A DNA stretch of 64,000 bases from Rhizobiales bacterium UBA1912 (GTDB taxonomy: Bacteria; Pseudomonadota; Alphaproteobacteria; Rhizobiales; Devosiaceae): the NCBI GenBank assembly GCA_002337455.1, contig DDGC01000019.1:1-64000 (forward strand). Direction: 5' to 3'. Under the pieces are notes generated by a model, which saw only the letters and a list, made by a program, of their open reading frames with translations, was not told the origin of the DNA and ran no database searches. Position numbers and translations under genes: made by a program. Shown here one piece after another: positions 34,239-42,571 of this stretch. Each line of letters begins with the position of its first letter. Position 1 is the first letter of the stretch.

Positions 34239-35294
34239 ATGAAGCTCCTCGTTCTCCCCGGCGATGGCATCGGGCCTGAAATCATGGCCGCCAGCCTCGA
34301 CGTACTGGCCGCCGTCGATGCCCAATTCGGCCTCGCCCTCGACTACACCCACCGCGATGTCGGCCTCGCCGCACTTGCCACCCACGGCACCAGCCTGCCT
34401 GACGACATCCTGCCGTTGGCCAGAACGCTCGATGGCGTGTTGCTCGGCCCGATGTCCAATCTCGACTATCCGCCGCGCGACAAGGGCGGCATCAACTATT
34501 CGGCCGCCTTCCGCATCGGGCTCGATCTCTACACCAATGTCCGGCCAGCGCGCACAAGGCCCGGCCTTCCACATCGCGGCACGGACATGGATCTGGTCAT
34601 CATGCGCGAAAACACCGAAGGCATGTATCCGGACCGCAATATGTTTTCCGGCCCGGGCGAATTCATGCCCGTCGAAGGCGTTGCGATCTCCATGCGCAAG
34701 ATAACTGCCTTTGCGTGTGAACGAATAGCCCGCTGCTCGTTCGAACTCGCCCGCAAGCGCCGCGGCAAGGTCACCGCCGTCCATAAGGCAAACGCCTTTC
34801 AGGTCACCGATGGGCTGTTTCTCAGGACCGTCCGCGAGGTGGCAAAGGATTTCCCCGATGTCGAACTCGACGATGTCCTGATCGACGCCATGGCCGCCCT
34901 GCTGGTCCGCGACGCATCCCGTTACGATGTGATCTGCACCACCAATTTCTATGGCGATACGCTTTCCGACCTCGCCTCCGAGCTTTCGGGCAGCCTCGGC
35001 CTGGCCGGATCCCTCAACGCCGGCGACGTTCACGCTGCCGCTCAGGCCCAGCACGGCTCGGCGCCCGACATCGCCGGCCAGGACAAGGCGAATCCGACCT
35101 CGATGATCCTCTCCTGCGCCATGCTGCTGGATTGGCATGGCCGCAAATCGGGTAAGGATGCATTCATCGCCGCTGGCACGGCGATCGAAAGTGCAGTCGA
35201 CAAGGCGCTGGAAAACCCCGACACCCGCACCCGCGATCTTGGCGGATCGCTGGGCACCAAAGACTTCACGCAAGCGGTTATCGCAGCGCTCTAA
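34239..35294 (+). CDS. Isocitrate/isopropylmalate dehydrogenase-family beta-decarboxylating dehydrogenase
   Basis: NAD(P)-linked metal-dependent oxidative decarboxylase of 2-hydroxyacids, 351 residues. Clear family motifs: LVLPGDGIGPEIM at the N-terminus, VRPAR and IMRENTEGMY in the middle (substrate loop), the catalytic lysine in VTAVHKANAF, and the metal site DVICTTNFYGDTLSDLASE. It differs from LeuB in the substrate loop and in context: leuC and leuD are absent. Starts 10 bases after the prpF-like gene, so cotranscribed. Isocitrate, homoisocitrate, tartrate or a related hydroxyacid could be the substrate. Confidence 0.85.
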   Translation: MKLLVLPGDGIGPEIMAASLDVLAAVDAQFGLALDYTHRDVGLAALATHGTSLPDDILPLARTLDGVLLGPMSNLDYPPRDKGGINYSAAFRIGLDLYTNVRPARTRPGLPHRGTDMDLVIMRENTEGMYPDRNMFSGPGEFMPVEGVAISMRKITAFACERIARCSFELARKRRGKVTAVHKANAFQVTDGLFLRTVREVAKDFPDVELDDVLIDAMAALLVRDASRYDVICTTNFYGDTLSDLASELSGSLGLAGSLNAGDVHAAAQAQHGSAPDIAGQDKANPTSMILSCAMLLDWHGRKSGKDAFIAAGTAIESAVDKALENPDTRTRDLGGSLGTKDFTQAVIAAL

Positions 35295-35326
35295 AGAGCG
35301 AACATCCAACTTGCTGGGGACGGCTC

Positions 35327-35353
35327 TGGTCCCGGGATAAACGCCCGGGACCA
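35327..35353. terminator. Hairpin between convergent genes
   Basis: TGGTCCCGGG-N7-CCCGGGACCA, a perfect 10-bp stem between two convergent stop codons (35294 and 35370). There is no T-run on either strand; a bidirectional pause or Rho-assisted terminator is plausible. Confidence 0.5.
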
Positions 35354-35369
35354 ACTTACAGGCTTTCGC

Positions 35370-35852
35370 CTATTCCACCGGCTTTTCCGAAACCAGTATG
35401 CCGTCCGCATCGGCATAAAGATAATGCCCGGGCGTAAACGTCATGTCCCCGAACGTCACTGGAACGTCGATGAACCCAGCGCGCGTTTTCGTCGATTTCT
35501 TGGGCGATGTCCCGACGGCGAACACGGCGTAATCCATCGCATCGATATCGACGCTGTCCCGGATCGAGCCGTTAAGCACCAGCCCGGCCCAGCCATTGTT
35601 CATCCCCAACGCTGCAATCTGATCGCCCACGATTGCCACCCGGGTCGAAGCCCCGCCATCGACCACCAGCACCCGTCCGTTGCCCGGCTGTTCGAGAACC
35701 TCACGCAACAGCGCGTTGTCCTCGAATGTTTTGAGCGTCACGATTTCGCCCTCGAACCCCTCGGCCCGACCGAACTTGGTCAGCGGATAATCGCAGAACG
35801 TGAGCTTTTCGTCATACCCGTCAACGAGATCGGCGGTCTTTTTGATGGCCAT
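35370..35852 (-). CDS. RraA-fold protein (RNase E inhibitor RraA or HMG/CHA aldolase-like)
   Basis: 160 residues. The family includes RraA, which inhibits RNase E, and class II pyruvate aldolases (4-hydroxy-4-methyl-2-oxoglutarate / 4-carboxy-4-hydroxy-2-oxoadipate aldolase). Visible motifs are RVLVVDGGASTRVAIVGDQ and NGWAGLVLNGSIRDS, the latter carrying the R-D pair used for pyruvate and metal binding in aldolases. Length equals RraA. It begins immediately after the stop of the hydroxyacid dehydrogenase gene, so it shares a message with two dehydrogenases; that favours a metabolic aldolase or oxaloacetate decarboxylase role over RNA decay. Sequence alone does not decide. Confidence 0.82.
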   Translation of the reverse strand: MAIKKTADLVDGYDEKLTFCDYPLTKFGRAEGFEGEIVTLKTFEDNALLREVLEQPGNGRVLVVDGGASTRVAIVGDQIAALGMNNGWAGLVLNGSIRDSVDIDAMDYAVFAVGTSPKKSTKTRAGFIDVPVTFGDMTFTPGHYLYADADGILVSEKPVE

Positions 35853-36839
35853 TCATAAGTCTCCTCTTATGGGTGCTTCCGGCGCCGCGAGCACGCGCAC
35901 CGGCGCACCCTCCCGCCAGGCAATGATGTTCTCGACAATGTCGCGGTAGAAAAGTTCGTAGGCTTCTTCTGTGACATAGCCCAGATGCGGGCTCAGCGTG
36001 ACGTTCGGCGCGCTTCGCAACGGATGGTTTGCGGGCAGGGGCTCGACATCATAGACGTCCAGTCCGGCCCGTATCTGCCCCCCATTGAGCGCCTCGATCA
36101 GCGCGGCCTCATCGATCAGCGGCCCGCGTGACGTATTGACCAGAATGGCGCCCCTCTTCATCAGCCCGATTTCGCTTCGGCCCACGACATGGCGCGACCG
36201 ATCCGAAAGGATCAAATGCAGGCTCACGACATCGGCTTCGCGAAACAGCGTTTCCTTGTCCACACGCCTGACCCCGCATTCGGCCGCTCTCTCGTCGGTC
36301 AAATTCTGGCTCCAGGCGATCACCTCCATCTCGAATGCCTTGGCGATGCTTGCCATCCGGCTGCCCAGCTTGCCCAGCCCGACAATCCCCAGTGTTTTGC
36401 CGCCCAGCTTGGTTCCGATGGTGGTCTGCCATCCACCGGTGCGCACGCGCTGATGCTCCTCGGCCAGATGCCGTGCGCTCGCCAGAATAAGCCCCCACGC
36501 CATTTCCGGCGTCGCATTTTTGGAATCCCCTGCATAGGTGTGGCAAACGGTGATGCCCCGGGCCACAGCCGCATCGAAATCGATAACCCGGACCCGCGCG
36601 CCGGTTACGTTGACCAGCCTGAGGTTGGGCAAACGTTCGATCAGCGAGGCCGGCAGCGCCATCCGCTCGCGCATCAGGCAGATCACGTCGAACCCTGCCA
36701 GCGCCCTGACAGCCTCGTCTTCGCTGCCAAGGTTCCTGTCGAACACCTTGATCTCGACGTCCGGCCCGAGCTTGCTCCAGTCGGCCAGCTTGAGCGCTAC
36801 GTTCTGATAGTCGTCGAGAACGGCAATCCTGAGTGTCAT
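35853..36839 (-). CDS. D-isomer-specific 2-hydroxyacid dehydrogenase
   Basis: NAD-dependent dehydrogenase of the phosphoglycerate dehydrogenase superfamily, 328 residues. Nucleotide motif GIVGLGKLGSRMA with the Rossmann fold in the middle third; the active-site arginine in NTSRGPLIDE, glutamate in YDVEPLPANHP and histidine in LSPHLGYVTEE are all present. It overlaps the preceding Ldh2-type gene by four bases (ATGA) and abuts the rraA-like gene. Substrate unknown; the pairing with an Ldh2-type enzyme recalls stereo-opposed dehydrogenase pairs that racemise hydroxyacids. Confidence 0.9.
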   Translation of the reverse strand: MTLRIAVLDDYQNVALKLADWSKLGPDVEIKVFDRNLGSEDEAVRALAGFDVICLMRERMALPASLIERLPNLRLVNVTGARVRVIDFDAAVARGITVCHTYAGDSKNATPEMAWGLILASARHLAEEHQRVRTGGWQTTIGTKLGGKTLGIVGLGKLGSRMASIAKAFEMEVIAWSQNLTDERAAECGVRRVDKETLFREADVVSLHLILSDRSRHVVGRSEIGLMKRGAILVNTSRGPLIDEAALIEALNGGQIRAGLDVYDVEPLPANHPLRSAPNVTLSPHLGYVTEEAYELFYRDIVENIIAWREGAPVRVLAAPEAPIRGDL

Positions 36840-37909
36840 GAAACGCCTCCTTCGATATAGGCCGATGCGTCAACGCCAACGGCACGCGCTTCACCGGCGA
36901 TCATCTCGAGATCGGCCGCACCGAGCGAAATCCCGTTCCGCCGCCGCTCCTCAGCCCGCAACGCCTCTGGTTCGCCCGGCATGAGCACCGGCTGATCGGG
37001 ATAGACTGGCGTCGAGCCTTTGGCGCGCGAAACCAGGTCGCTCATCCGCTCCCGATAATCCTCGCCCATGAACACCCCCGGCTTGAAGGCCACCATCATG
37101 TGCCCGACATTCTGCGGCGCATCGAATTTTTCATACTGGTTGCGCACTTGGCCCCCGAAGGCAGCCCCGGTCATCACCCCGGCCATCACTTCCATCATCA
37201 GCGACAGCCCGGATCCCTTGGGTCCGCCCAGCGGCAGGATCAGGCCTTCATAACCGGCCTGTGCGTCGGTCGTTGGGCTGCCGTCCTTGTCCAGCGCCCA
37301 GCCTTCGGGGATCGGCTCGCCCGCCGCCGCAGCGCGCCGTATCTTGCCGCGCGCCACCACCGATGTGGCCATATCCAGAATGATCGGCGGATTGCCCGGC
37401 GCTCCGAACGCGAACGGGCTCGTTCCCAAAAGCGGCTCGCGCCCACCCCACACCGGCATGGCCGGCGATGCGTTGGTGAACACCAGCGCGGCATATCCCG
37501 CTTCAACCGCCTGCAGCAGGTAGCACGCTGCCATGCCGAAATGGTTGGAGTTCTTGACCCCCACCATGCCGATCCCGAATTTCTCGGCCCGCTCGGTCGC
37601 CATCTCCATGGCTTTGGTCGCGGTGAGAAACCCGAGCCCGTTGCCCCCGTCGAGGAGCGCCGCGACGGGGCTGGGTTCGCTGACACCGAATTCCGGCACC
37701 CGCTCCACCATGCCGCGCCTTAAGCGTTCGAGATAGATCGAAAGCCGCGACACCCCATGCGATGCGACGCCCCGGAGATCGGCAAGCACCAAACATTCGG
37801 CGATGCGCGCCGCGTCTTGTTCCGGCACGCCCTCGGCGCTGAAAATGTCCGCAATGAGTGTCTGCAGCTTTTGTGCATCGACGGTGCGGGCAGGGGCCGC
37901 TGAATTCAT
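36836..37909 (-). CDS. Malate/L-lactate dehydrogenase-family oxidoreductase (Ldh2/ComC fold)
   Basis: NAD(P)-dependent dehydrogenase of the family containing malate, ureidoglycolate, sulfolactate and 2,3-diketogulonate enzymes, which has no Rossmann fold. 357 residues. The catalytic histidine region is RGVASHGVSRLSIYLERL (H51), with KNSNHFGMAACYLLQA and GTSPFAFGAPG downstream and GPKGSGLSLMMEVMAG near the end. The start has GGAGGAGA eight or so bases upstream on the minus strand. First gene of a three-gene operon; a GGTCCGG palindrome lies just before the ribosome site. Confidence 0.9.
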   Translation of the reverse strand: MNSAAPARTVDAQKLQTLIADIFSAEGVPEQDAARIAECLVLADLRGVASHGVSRLSIYLERLRRGMVERVPEFGVSEPSPVAALLDGGNGLGFLTATKAMEMATERAEKFGIGMVGVKNSNHFGMAACYLLQAVEAGYAALVFTNASPAMPVWGGREPLLGTSPFAFGAPGNPPIILDMATSVVARGKIRRAAAAGEPIPEGWALDKDGSPTTDAQAGYEGLILPLGGPKGSGLSLMMEVMAGVMTGAAFGGQVRNQYEKFDAPQNVGHMMVAFKPGVFMGEDYRERMSDLVSRAKGSTPVYPDQPVLMPGEPEALRAEERRRNGISLGAADLEMIAGEARAVGVDASAYIEGGVS

Positions 37910-37927
37910 TGTGCGTCTCCTCCAGTT

Positions 37928-37944
37928 GGTCCGGCGTCCGGACC
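37928..37944. promoter_or_regulatory. 17-bp palindrome upstream of the Ldh2-type gene
   Basis: GGTCCGG-CGT-CCGGACC, perfect 7+7 inverted repeat, 19 bases before the ATG at 37909 and 46 bases after the lysR stop. The outer GGT/ACC pattern resembles FCD-type GntR operators. On the plus strand it is followed by CTTTTT, but no plus-strand gene ends here. Confidence 0.45.
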
Positions 37945-37989
37945 CTTTTTGTGTGCTGCCGGGCGGGCAGAACCACCACCCGGTTGGTG

Positions 37990-38901
37990 TCAGCCCGCGC
38001 GCCGATACTCCGCGCGCGCCAACTCGAGAAAACTGGTAACCGATGCGGCGATCGCCATGCGCGGGCGCCGGGCGATCATTAGCTTGCGCACCGCCCAGCT
38101 CTCGGCCAGCGGCGCATGTACCAGATCGGTTCCGGCGAGGAGATGGATCGAAGTGTTGCGTAGAAATCCGATCCCGAACCCCGCTTCGACCATGCGCACG
38201 AGCGAGGGAAAGCTCTCCACGTTGACCCTGGCCCCCAGAGTGTGCCCGGCCTTGCGCGCCGCTTCGTTGATAAGCCGGTCGAGCGCCCCCATGTGGTGAA
38301 CGCCCACGACCTCATGGCCGATGGCCATGTCGAAACGTATCGGACCACCAGCCAAAATATCCTTGGCCAGCGGATGATCGGGCGAGGCAATAACCCCAAC
38401 ATCGTCATCCTCGAACTCTTCGGCATCGAACGCCGAATAATCGTAATTGTCGGCAAAGATCGCCACATCCACCTGAGCGTCCTCAAGCGCCGTCAGCGTG
38501 GCTCGCCCCGCCATTTCGCGAATATCGAGTCGCACACCCGGGTGTTCCTTTGCGTAGGTTGCCAGCAATTCGGGCAGGCGGCCCGACAGGGCCGAGCTCG
38601 ACGAAGCAATGCGTAATTGCCCGGCGTCTCCAGAGGCGAAGCCGCTCATGGCCGTGTGAAGGTCGCTGATTTCCCGGAAAATCCGTCGGCAGCCTTCCGC
38701 ATAGCGCGTTCCGGCAGAAGTCAACGATACCCCGCTGGCGGACCGGTCAAACAGAACAATTCCCATACGGGCCTCGAGATCGGCGATACGGCGGCTGACG
38801 GCCGAAGGTGCGATGTTCTCGCGTTCGGCCGTTTTGGCGATGGACCCGTCACGCGCGAGTGCGAGGACGAGGCGGGCCGTAATGGGGTCAAAATGCTGCA
38901 T
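37990..38901 (-). CDS. LysR-family transcriptional regulator
   Basis: 303 residues from the ATG giving MQHFDPITARLVLALARDG; a 45-codon upstream extension lacks family features. The N-terminal winged helix contains SIAKTAERENIAPSAVSRRI and LEARMGIVLFDR, and the C-terminal half is a periplasmic-binding-type effector domain with PSLVRMVEAGFGIGFL. It lies upstream of, and on the same strand as, the three-gene dehydrogenase operon, its probable target. The effector is unknown, perhaps a hydroxyacid. Confidence 0.92.
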   Translation of the reverse strand: MQHFDPITARLVLALARDGSIAKTAERENIAPSAVSRRIADLEARMGIVLFDRSASGVSLTSAGTRYAEGCRRIFREISDLHTAMSGFASGDAGQLRIASSSSALSGRLPELLATYAKEHPGVRLDIREMAGRATLTALEDAQVDVAIFADNYDYSAFDAEEFEDDDVGVIASPDHPLAKDILAGGPIRFDMAIGHEVVGVHHMGALDRLINEAARKAGHTLGARVNVESFPSLVRMVEAGFGIGFLRNTSIHLLAGTDLVHAPLAESWAVRKLMIARRPRMAIAASVTSFLELARAEYRRAG

Positions 38902-38983
38902 GAACCAGTCCGGGTTTTCGGTTTGGCCCACTATAGCAATTTCTCCCCTATTGCGACCAAGCCTTTGGTCTGGTGCTAAAATT

Positions 38984-39130
38984 TTATTCGCTGAGGCCCA
39001 GATGGCGGCGTGCGAGCGGCAACAGCGTGTCCGCATTGCGGTGCAGGGACAAAGCCCGGTAGAGCCTGATGCGGTCCATGTGGTTTCCGATGGCCATTGC
39101 GGCAGCCTTGGCTCTTGGCAGCATGTTCAT
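38984..39130 (-). CDS. Small basic protein, 48 residues, unknown
   Basis: Short frame with a textbook ribosome site: AAGGAGA on the minus strand (39144-39138), seven bases before the ATG. The product starts MNMLPRAKAAAMAIGNHM and is rich in Arg, Leu and His with a predicted helical C-terminal half (LYRALSLHRNADTLLPLAR). It sits between the AbrB-family gene and lysR on the same strand. No family recognised. Confidence 0.5.
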   Translation of the reverse strand: MNMLPRAKAAAMAIGNHMDRIRLYRALSLHRNADTLLPLARRHLGLSE

Positions 39131-39245
39131 TTGAATTTCTCCTTGGTGCAAACTGTTGCCATGGAGATATGCTCCTGTCGGGAAATCTGCCATCGCCCTT
39201 TGGCGAGAGGGGTGGTCGCGGCACGGCACGGCGGAGAGCGCAGTG

Positions 39246-40310
39246 TCATGACTTGGTCTCAATCGAGCTGCCGGGCTTGGAAATCCAGAGTGGAACGAGA
39301 AGGGGCAGGAACACCAGCACCAGAACCACCCGGAACAGATGATGGAGGCTGACAAAGGCCGCATCCAGTCCCAACGCAATCGAGATCAGGCTCATCTCGG
39401 GCAGTCCGCCCGGCACCAGTGCGATCAATCCTGCTGCAAAGGGAATGCCCAGCCATGTCTGAAAGGCCAGCGCGAAAAGCGCCGCTACGCCCAGGTTCAC
39501 CACAGTCAATCCGCCCCCCACCACCAGCCCGCCCAGCACCTGCCGGAGCGTCGTGTTGTTGAAGAACTGGGCAACCGAAGTGCCGATGACGATCTGAGCA
39601 ACCACCACGATCAATTGCGGCGGACTGGAATGGGTCAGGCCGAAATAGTGAACGATGGCGGAAAGAATCAACGGACCGGTAAGGTGCGATCCGGGCAGTC
39701 GGATTTTCTTGCCACCGATCACTCCCACAATCAGGCACGCACCCAGGATTGCATAATCCTTGAGGGGCATGGCCAATGAAAGATCCAGCGTGCGGTTCAT
39801 CTGGGTCGGACCGTTCCCGGTCCCAACCCAGACGATAACGAACGGTACGATCACCAGGATGACCGTGAGCCGCATGCCATGAACCAACGATAATGACCGG
39901 ACGTCGGCGCCATAGGACGGTCCCAGGACCAGAATTTCCGAGAGCCCGCCCGGTGCCGCCGAGAACGCTGCAGTTGCCCGATCGAGCTTACCGACCTTCA
40001 GGCAGATAAACAGTCCGATTGCCGTGATGATGACGCAGTAAACAGCGACTCCAGCCAGCGAGAATGCCCACTCTCCGGCACGGCTGACGACGTCGGGTGT
40101 AAAGGCAGCCCCCGCCATCAGCCCGATCGTCCCAATCATCATCGATCTGAGGCCCCAATGGGTCGGAACCCGAACCCCGGCCATCGCGCAGGGAATGGTC
40201 GAAAGCATAGCGCCCACCAGCCAGCCAAGCGGAAAATGGAACAGATAACCGACAAGCCCGCCAAGAGCGCCAATAGTCAGGGTGCGGAAATAGAGAAGAA
40301 ATTGGGGCAT
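39246..40310 (-). CDS. AbrB-family integral membrane protein
   Basis: 354 residues from ATG 40310; ATG 40343 is an alternative, and neither has a clear ribosome site. About ten hydrophobic segments in two similar halves, each with the family pattern: FHFPLGWLVGAML and APGGLSEILVLG in the first, RLPGSHLTGPLILSAIVH and VPGGLPEMSLIS in the second. The family (named after the product of an E. coli gene, unrelated to the Bacillus AbrB repressor) is often found next to TTT genes, but its transport substrate is not established. Divergent from the gntR-like gene. Confidence 0.85.
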   Translation of the reverse strand: MPQFLLYFRTLTIGALGGLVGYLFHFPLGWLVGAMLSTIPCAMAGVRVPTHWGLRSMMIGTIGLMAGAAFTPDVVSRAGEWAFSLAGVAVYCVIITAIGLFICLKVGKLDRATAAFSAAPGGLSEILVLGPSYGADVRSLSLVHGMRLTVILVIVPFVIVWVGTGNGPTQMNRTLDLSLAMPLKDYAILGACLIVGVIGGKKIRLPGSHLTGPLILSAIVHYFGLTHSSPPQLIVVVAQIVIGTSVAQFFNNTTLRQVLGGLVVGGGLTVVNLGVAALFALAFQTWLGIPFAAGLIALVPGGLPEMSLISIALGLDAAFVSLHHLFRVVLVLVFLPLLVPLWISKPGSSIETKS

Positions 40311-40447
40311 GGTGAGGTCGGTGGGGGCCTTTGTCGGGAGCATGGCGTAGAGACCCACTGCCAACCCATCACGCGTGCCCTTACAATTGCCCAGCCGCGA
40401 TTGGGGCATCGCGAGCGGGCAAGGGGTTGCATCTAAGCGTAAGCTTA

Positions 40448-40467
40448 TTGTATGCAACTGGATACAA
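40448..40467. promoter_or_regulatory. Palindromic operator candidate upstream of gntR
   Basis: TTGTAT-N8-ATACAA, perfect 6+6 inverted repeat ending 10 bases before the gntR ATG and overlapping the ribosome-site region. Well placed for autoregulation and control of the divergent AbrB-family gene. Confidence 0.5.
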
Positions 40468-40477
40468 AGGAGCGGGA

Positions 40478-41155
40478 ATGCCGAGTATTGAGCGCCGTAC
40501 AGAAATTCCACAGGGTCGGGACGCCTATCAGCGCCTGATTGCGGAAATTCGCGCGGGTACCCTCATGCCTGGCGACCGCTTGCTCGAAACCGAACTCGCC
40601 ACCCGGCTCGGCATCTCGCGCACACCGGTTCGTGAGGCCATTCGACGTCTCGAAGCCGACGGGCTGGTCAGTCACGTGCCGCGATCGGGCGCAGCCATCC
40701 GCAAGCTCGATTATTCCGAAGTGACCGAACTCTACGAAATGCGCGTCGTGCTCGAAACCACCGCCGCCCGGTTGGCCGCCCGCACTGCATCGGAGGTCGA
40801 GCTTTCGGAAATGGAAGCGATCAATGCCGAAATGGGCGACGCGCAGACCGACGGAGCGCGCCTTTATGAGCTCAATCGCCAGTTCCACCGCGTGATCTTT
40901 GACGCGGCGCGCAATCGCTATCTCGGTCATTCCATGCGGGCGCTGCAAAAAACCATGCTGATTCTCGGCCCCTCCACCATGGAAGAAACGGGCCGGGCGG
41001 CGGAGGCGATAGCCGAACACGCCAATCTGCTTGTCGCCATGCGCAATCGTGACGAGGCCAGCGCCGAAGCGGCAATGCGCGAGCATATGCTCGCCGCGCA
41101 CCGCTCGCGCCTGCGCCAGTTTCGTGAACGACCCCTAAAAGACGAAGAGGAATAG
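40478..41155 (+). CDS. GntR-family regulator, FCD type
   Basis: 225 residues from the ATG preceded by GGAGCGGGA. N-terminal winged helix at about 10-75 (LETELATRLGISRTPVREAIRRLEADG), followed by an all-helical FCD effector domain with metal ligands likely in the H and D/N positions of NRQFHRVIFDAA and AIAEHANLLVAMRNRD. Its stop is three bases before tcuA, so regulator and dehydrogenase are one transcription unit. FCD regulators usually sense organic acids; a tricarboxylate is likely here. Confidence 0.92.
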   Translation: MPSIERRTEIPQGRDAYQRLIAEIRAGTLMPGDRLLETELATRLGISRTPVREAIRRLEADGLVSHVPRSGAAIRKLDYSEVTELYEMRVVLETTAARLAARTASEVELSEMEAINAEMGDAQTDGARLYELNRQFHRVIFDAARNRYLGHSMRALQKTMLILGPSTMEETGRAAEAIAEHANLLVAMRNRDEASAEAAMREHMLAAHRSRLRQFRERPLKDEEE

Positions 41156-41158
41156 GCT

Positions 41159-42571
41159 ATGGGCGAGGCTGCCTCACAAGCCACGCTAACAGAAACGCTG
41201 TGGGACGTGATCGTGGTCGGGGGTGGCAATGCCGCGCTTTGCGCTTCGATCGAGGCCGCCGAAACCGGCGCCCGCGTTCTGTTGCTCGAAGGCGCACCGA
41301 AACCCTATCGCGGTGGCAATTCGCGCCACACCCGCAATTTCCGCTGCATGCATCAGGGCCCGTTGTCCGTCCTCACCGACGCCTATGAGGAAGACGAATA
41401 TTTCAACGATCTGATGCTGGTCACCAAGGGCAAGACCGACGAGCATCTGGCCCGCATGGCAATCCGCACCTCGGAGACCTGCCTGCCATGGATGGAAAAG
41501 CACGGTGTGCGCTTCCAGCCCTCGCTCTCGGGCACGCTTTCGCTCTCGCGCACCAACGCCTTTTTCCTCGGCGGCGGCAAGGCTCTGGTCAATGCCTATT
41601 ACAACACGGCCACAGACTTGGGCGTCACCATCGTCTATGAGGCCAAGGTTTCCCATATCACTATCGAAAACGACACTTTCGAATCGCTTCGCGTCACCAT
41701 CGATGGCAAGGACCTCGAAATCGCGGGCAGGGCGGTGGTCCTCGCCTCGGGCGGTTTCCAGGCCGATCTCGAATGGCTGGCCCGTGCATGGGGCCCGGCC
41801 GCCAAAAACTTCCTCATTCGCGGCACGCCCTACAACCGCGGCGAAGTGCTCAAGGACATGCTCGATACTGGCGCCCAGAGCGTCGGCGATCCGACCCAAT
41901 GTCATGCCGTCGCCATCGATGGCCGCGCCCCAAAATATGACGGCGGCATCGTCACCCGCCTCGATTGCGTGCCGTTCTCGGTCGTCGTCAACAAGGACGG
42001 GCAACGCTTTTACAATGAGGGCGAGGACGTCTGGCCCAAACGCTATGCCATCTGGGGGCGTCTGGTCGCTGCCCAGCCCGAGCAGGTCGCCTACGCCCTG
42101 ATCGACGCCAAGAGTTCAAATCTGTTCATGCCGTCAGTGTTCCCGGCCATCAAGGCCGATTCCATCGCCGAACTTGCCCAGAAAATGGAGTTGCCGGTTG
42201 AGGCGGTCGAAAAGACCGTCGCCGAGTTCAACGCAGCGTGCCGCCCCGGCACATTCCACCCCACAGAACTTGATGGACTGGCCACCGAGGGCATTGAGCC
42301 CGCCAAGACCAATTGGGCGCGTCCGCTCGATACGCCGCCCTACTACGGCTATTCGCTCCGTCCGGGCGTTACCTTCACCTATCTCGGCCTCAAGGTCGAC
42401 GACACCGCCCGCGTCAGTGGCGCCAATGGCCGCTACGCCAATGTCTGGGCCGCCGGCGAAATCATGGCCGGCTCGATCCTCGGACAGGGCTATCTCGCCG
42501 GTTTCGGCATGACCATCGGAACCGTCTTCGGACGCACAGCCGGCAAGGAGGCCGCCGCTCATGTCAATTGA
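41159..42571 (+). CDS. tcuA: FAD-dependent tricarballylate dehydrogenase-like flavoprotein
   Basis: 470 residues. Succinate dehydrogenase/fumarate reductase flavoprotein superfamily: FAD loop VIVVGGGNAALCASIEA (glycines at 21-23), TcuA-like RGGNSRHTRNFRCMHQG, and the C-terminal ANVWAAGEIMAGSILGQGYLAGFGM that closes the FAD site. TcuA oxidises tricarballylate to cis-aconitate, passing electrons to TcuB. It overlaps tcuB by 11 bases. The MFS transporter TcuC of Salmonella is not in this window; the TTT system may replace it. Confidence 0.9.
   Translation: MGEAASQATLTETLWDVIVVGGGNAALCASIEAAETGARVLLLEGAPKPYRGGNSRHTRNFRCMHQGPLSVLTDAYEEDEYFNDLMLVTKGKTDEHLARMAIRTSETCLPWMEKHGVRFQPSLSGTLSLSRTNAFFLGGGKALVNAYYNTATDLGVTIVYEAKVSHITIENDTFESLRVTIDGKDLEIAGRAVVLASGGFQADLEWLARAWGPAAKNFLIRGTPYNRGEVLKDMLDTGAQSVGDPTQCHAVAIDGRAPKYDGGIVTRLDCVPFSVVVNKDGQRFYNEGEDVWPKRYAIWGRLVAAQPEQVAYALIDAKSSNLFMPSVFPAIKADSIAELAQKMELPVEAVEKTVAEFNAACRPGTFHPTELDGLATEGIEPAKTNWARPLDTPPYYGYSLRPGVTFTYLGLKVDDTARVSGANGRYANVWAAGEIMAGSILGQGYLAGFGMTIGTVFGRTAGKEAAAHVN

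Noticed and set aside
34239..35294. leuB, 3-isopropylmalate dehydrogenase of leucine synthesis
   Set aside because: No leuA, leuC or leuD nearby, and the substrate loop and operon context point to a catabolic hydroxyacid.
35370..35852. RNase E regulator rraA as a firm gene call
   Set aside because: Fold matches, but the operon of hydroxyacid dehydrogenases makes an aldolase-type role at least as likely; no symbol given.
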